From Brevibacillus fortis (lineage in GTDB: Bacteria > Bacillota > Bacilli > Brevibacillales > Brevibacillaceae), in the NCBI RefSeq assembly GCF_003013395.1, contig NZ_PXZM01000024.1:60313-124312 (forward strand): a DNA stretch of 64,000 nt. The letters run 5' to 3'. The position numbers and the translations under genes were made by a program. How positions within the stretch are numbered: position 1 is the stretch's first letter; each line of letters opens with the position of its first letter. This document shows positions 63,247-64,000 of the stretch, one piece after another. The notes below the pieces were generated by a model. It worked only from the letters and a program-made list of their open reading frames with translations. It had not been told where the DNA came from and ran no database searches.

Positions 63247-63795
63247 ATGAAAAAAAGTCGAGTGATCTGGATGGCAGCGTTAGTGATGCTGCTTTTGGCC
63301 GGATGTGGGCAGAGCGCGACGGAAACACCACAGCCAACCACACCAGTAGAACAGCCATCTGGTTCAAAAACTGATCCATCGACAACAGAGCCGACTCTGA
63401 AAAAGCAAATGGTCACCGTTTACTATTCGGATAATAATGTGATGGAGCTGCAAAAAGAAGAGCAAGAGATCACGTTTGCCGAAGATATCGAGAAGTACAA
63501 AAAGGTACTGGCCCTGCTGGAGACGCCTGTAAAGCCAGACGTGCACGTTCCACTGTGGAAAGACTTCAAGTACCACTCGATCACAATTGATAAAGGAACC
63601 CTGACGATTGATGCAGATAGCAAAAATCAGTTCAATATGGGTTCAAGTGGCGAGACGATGGCTATGGATGCGTTGAAGAATACATTCTTTCAGTTCTCGG
63701 AAGTAAAGGAAATTGTCTTCCTGGAGGATGGCAAGAAAGTAGAAACGCTGATGGGGCACGTAGATCTCTCCGAGCCACTGAAACGAGACAATTAA
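63247..63795 (+). CDS. GerMN-domain lipoprotein
   Basis: 182 residues. Lipobox LLLAGC (Cys about 20), a Thr/Pro linker and one GerMN domain (about 55-175, with VTVYYSDNNVMELQKEEQEI and MAMDALKNTFFQFSEVKEIVFLEDGKKVETLMGH, split). B. subtilis GerM has two such domains, so this is a short relative. Starts 14 bases after the amidase gene and is probably co-transcribed with it; spore germination or sporulation cell-wall work is the family association. Confidence 0.85.
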   Translation: MKKSRVIWMAALVMLLLAGCGQSATETPQPTTPVEQPSGSKTDPSTTEPTLKKQMVTVYYSDNNVMELQKEEQEITFAEDIEKYKKVLALLETPVKPDVHVPLWKDFKYHSITIDKGTLTIDADSKNQFNMGSSGETMAMDALKNTFFQFSEVKEIVFLEDGKKVETLMGHVDLSEPLKRDN

Positions 63796-63805
63796 TCATC
63801 ACCAT

Positions 63806-63848
63806 AAAGGCGGCACATCCTGTTAATCGGGATGTGCCGCTTTTTTTC
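63806..63848 (+). terminator. Terminator of the amidase/GerMN operon
   Basis: GCGGCACATCC pairs with GGATGTGCCGC, followed by TTTTTTT. Confidence 0.9.
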
Positions 63849-63855
63849 TCGTCTA

Positions 63856-64000
63856 GTGGCTCTCGTGGGGAGAAGAATATTTCCAGTCTAGGCTCCAGGC
63901 TCCGTCCTGCTGGGGGCTGAGACTGCCCGCTCCGAAGCGATTAGCGGGGAAACGCAAAAGTGGTAGCCGCTTCGTCGCATGGGCACGTTGCGTTTCTTTT
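63856..64000 (+). repeat. Paired-palindrome repeat, copy D (cut by window end)
   Basis: Begins GTGGCTCTCGTGGGG, then AGAAGAATATTTCCAG at 63871-63886. The left half of module I is present up to the TTGCGTTTC inner right arm. The stem segment is GAAGCGATT (63934-63942), a third variant of the covarying base. The right arms and module II lie beyond the window. Confidence 0.85.

Overview
The window looks like chromosome of a low-to-mid-GC, spore-forming, Gram-positive bacillus, most likely the Brevibacillus/Paenibacillaceae group. This is inferred from gene families: TasA/CalY matrix proteins with SipW peptidases, a GerM-like lipoprotein, a SpoVIF-like small protein, RNase J, bacilliredoxin, S-box riboswitches and strong GGAGG ribosome sites with many GTG/TTG starts. 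No rRNA, tRNA or CRISPR array was seen.

0-11.5 kb: a CycA-type amino-acid permease; a Mn-type ABC transporter (mntBCA) behind a candidate MntR box; yebC; a 0.5-kb paired-palindrome repeat (copy A); the old yellow enzyme namA; a TetR repressor and Tet(L)-like efflux pump sharing an identical 18-bp operator; a MocR regulator and a HAD hydrolase. 11.5-14.5 kb: an IS607 element (serine recombinase + TnpB) inserted directly upstream of an M24 peptidase. 14.6-24.3 kb, minus strand: an ArsR-controlled ABC-2 exporter, a MoxR/DUF58/DUF4129 operon, and an MFS/ArsR pair. 24.5-28.2 kb: a NarL-type two-component system, a degenerate HD-GYP membrane protein and a zinc-ribbon protein.

28.2-34 kb is an extracellular matrix locus: two SipW-type signal peptidases, two CalY/TasA proteins, a TasA/beta-helix fusion, a further TasA-like protein and a Pro-rich secreted protein. 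They form three transcription units, each preceded by a similar inverted repeat (CTCATACT-NN-AGTATGAG type). 34-40.3 kb: metY behind a SAM-I riboswitch, rhodanese, Sco1, DUF3889 and membrane proteins, RNase J and bacilliredoxin. 40.4-41.5 kb holds two tandem copies (B, C) and a remnant of the paired-palindrome repeat. 41.5-48.7 kb: SDR, two MFS pumps, an ECF sigma/anti-sigma pair and an LCP protein. 48.7-51.6 kb: metNIQ behind a second SAM-I riboswitch. 51.7-60.5 kb: four OppA-type binding proteins, interrupted by an SRPBCC/AraC pair. 60.6-64 kb: two small genes, a cell-wall amidase, a GerMN lipoprotein and the start of repeat copy D.

The most unusual content is the bipartite palindromic repeat family, whose arms covary between copies. 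Next come the shared operator of the matrix locus, an IS607 recombinase lacking a usual catalytic Arg beside an intact TnpB, and an OppA paralogue that has lost its lipobox Cys.
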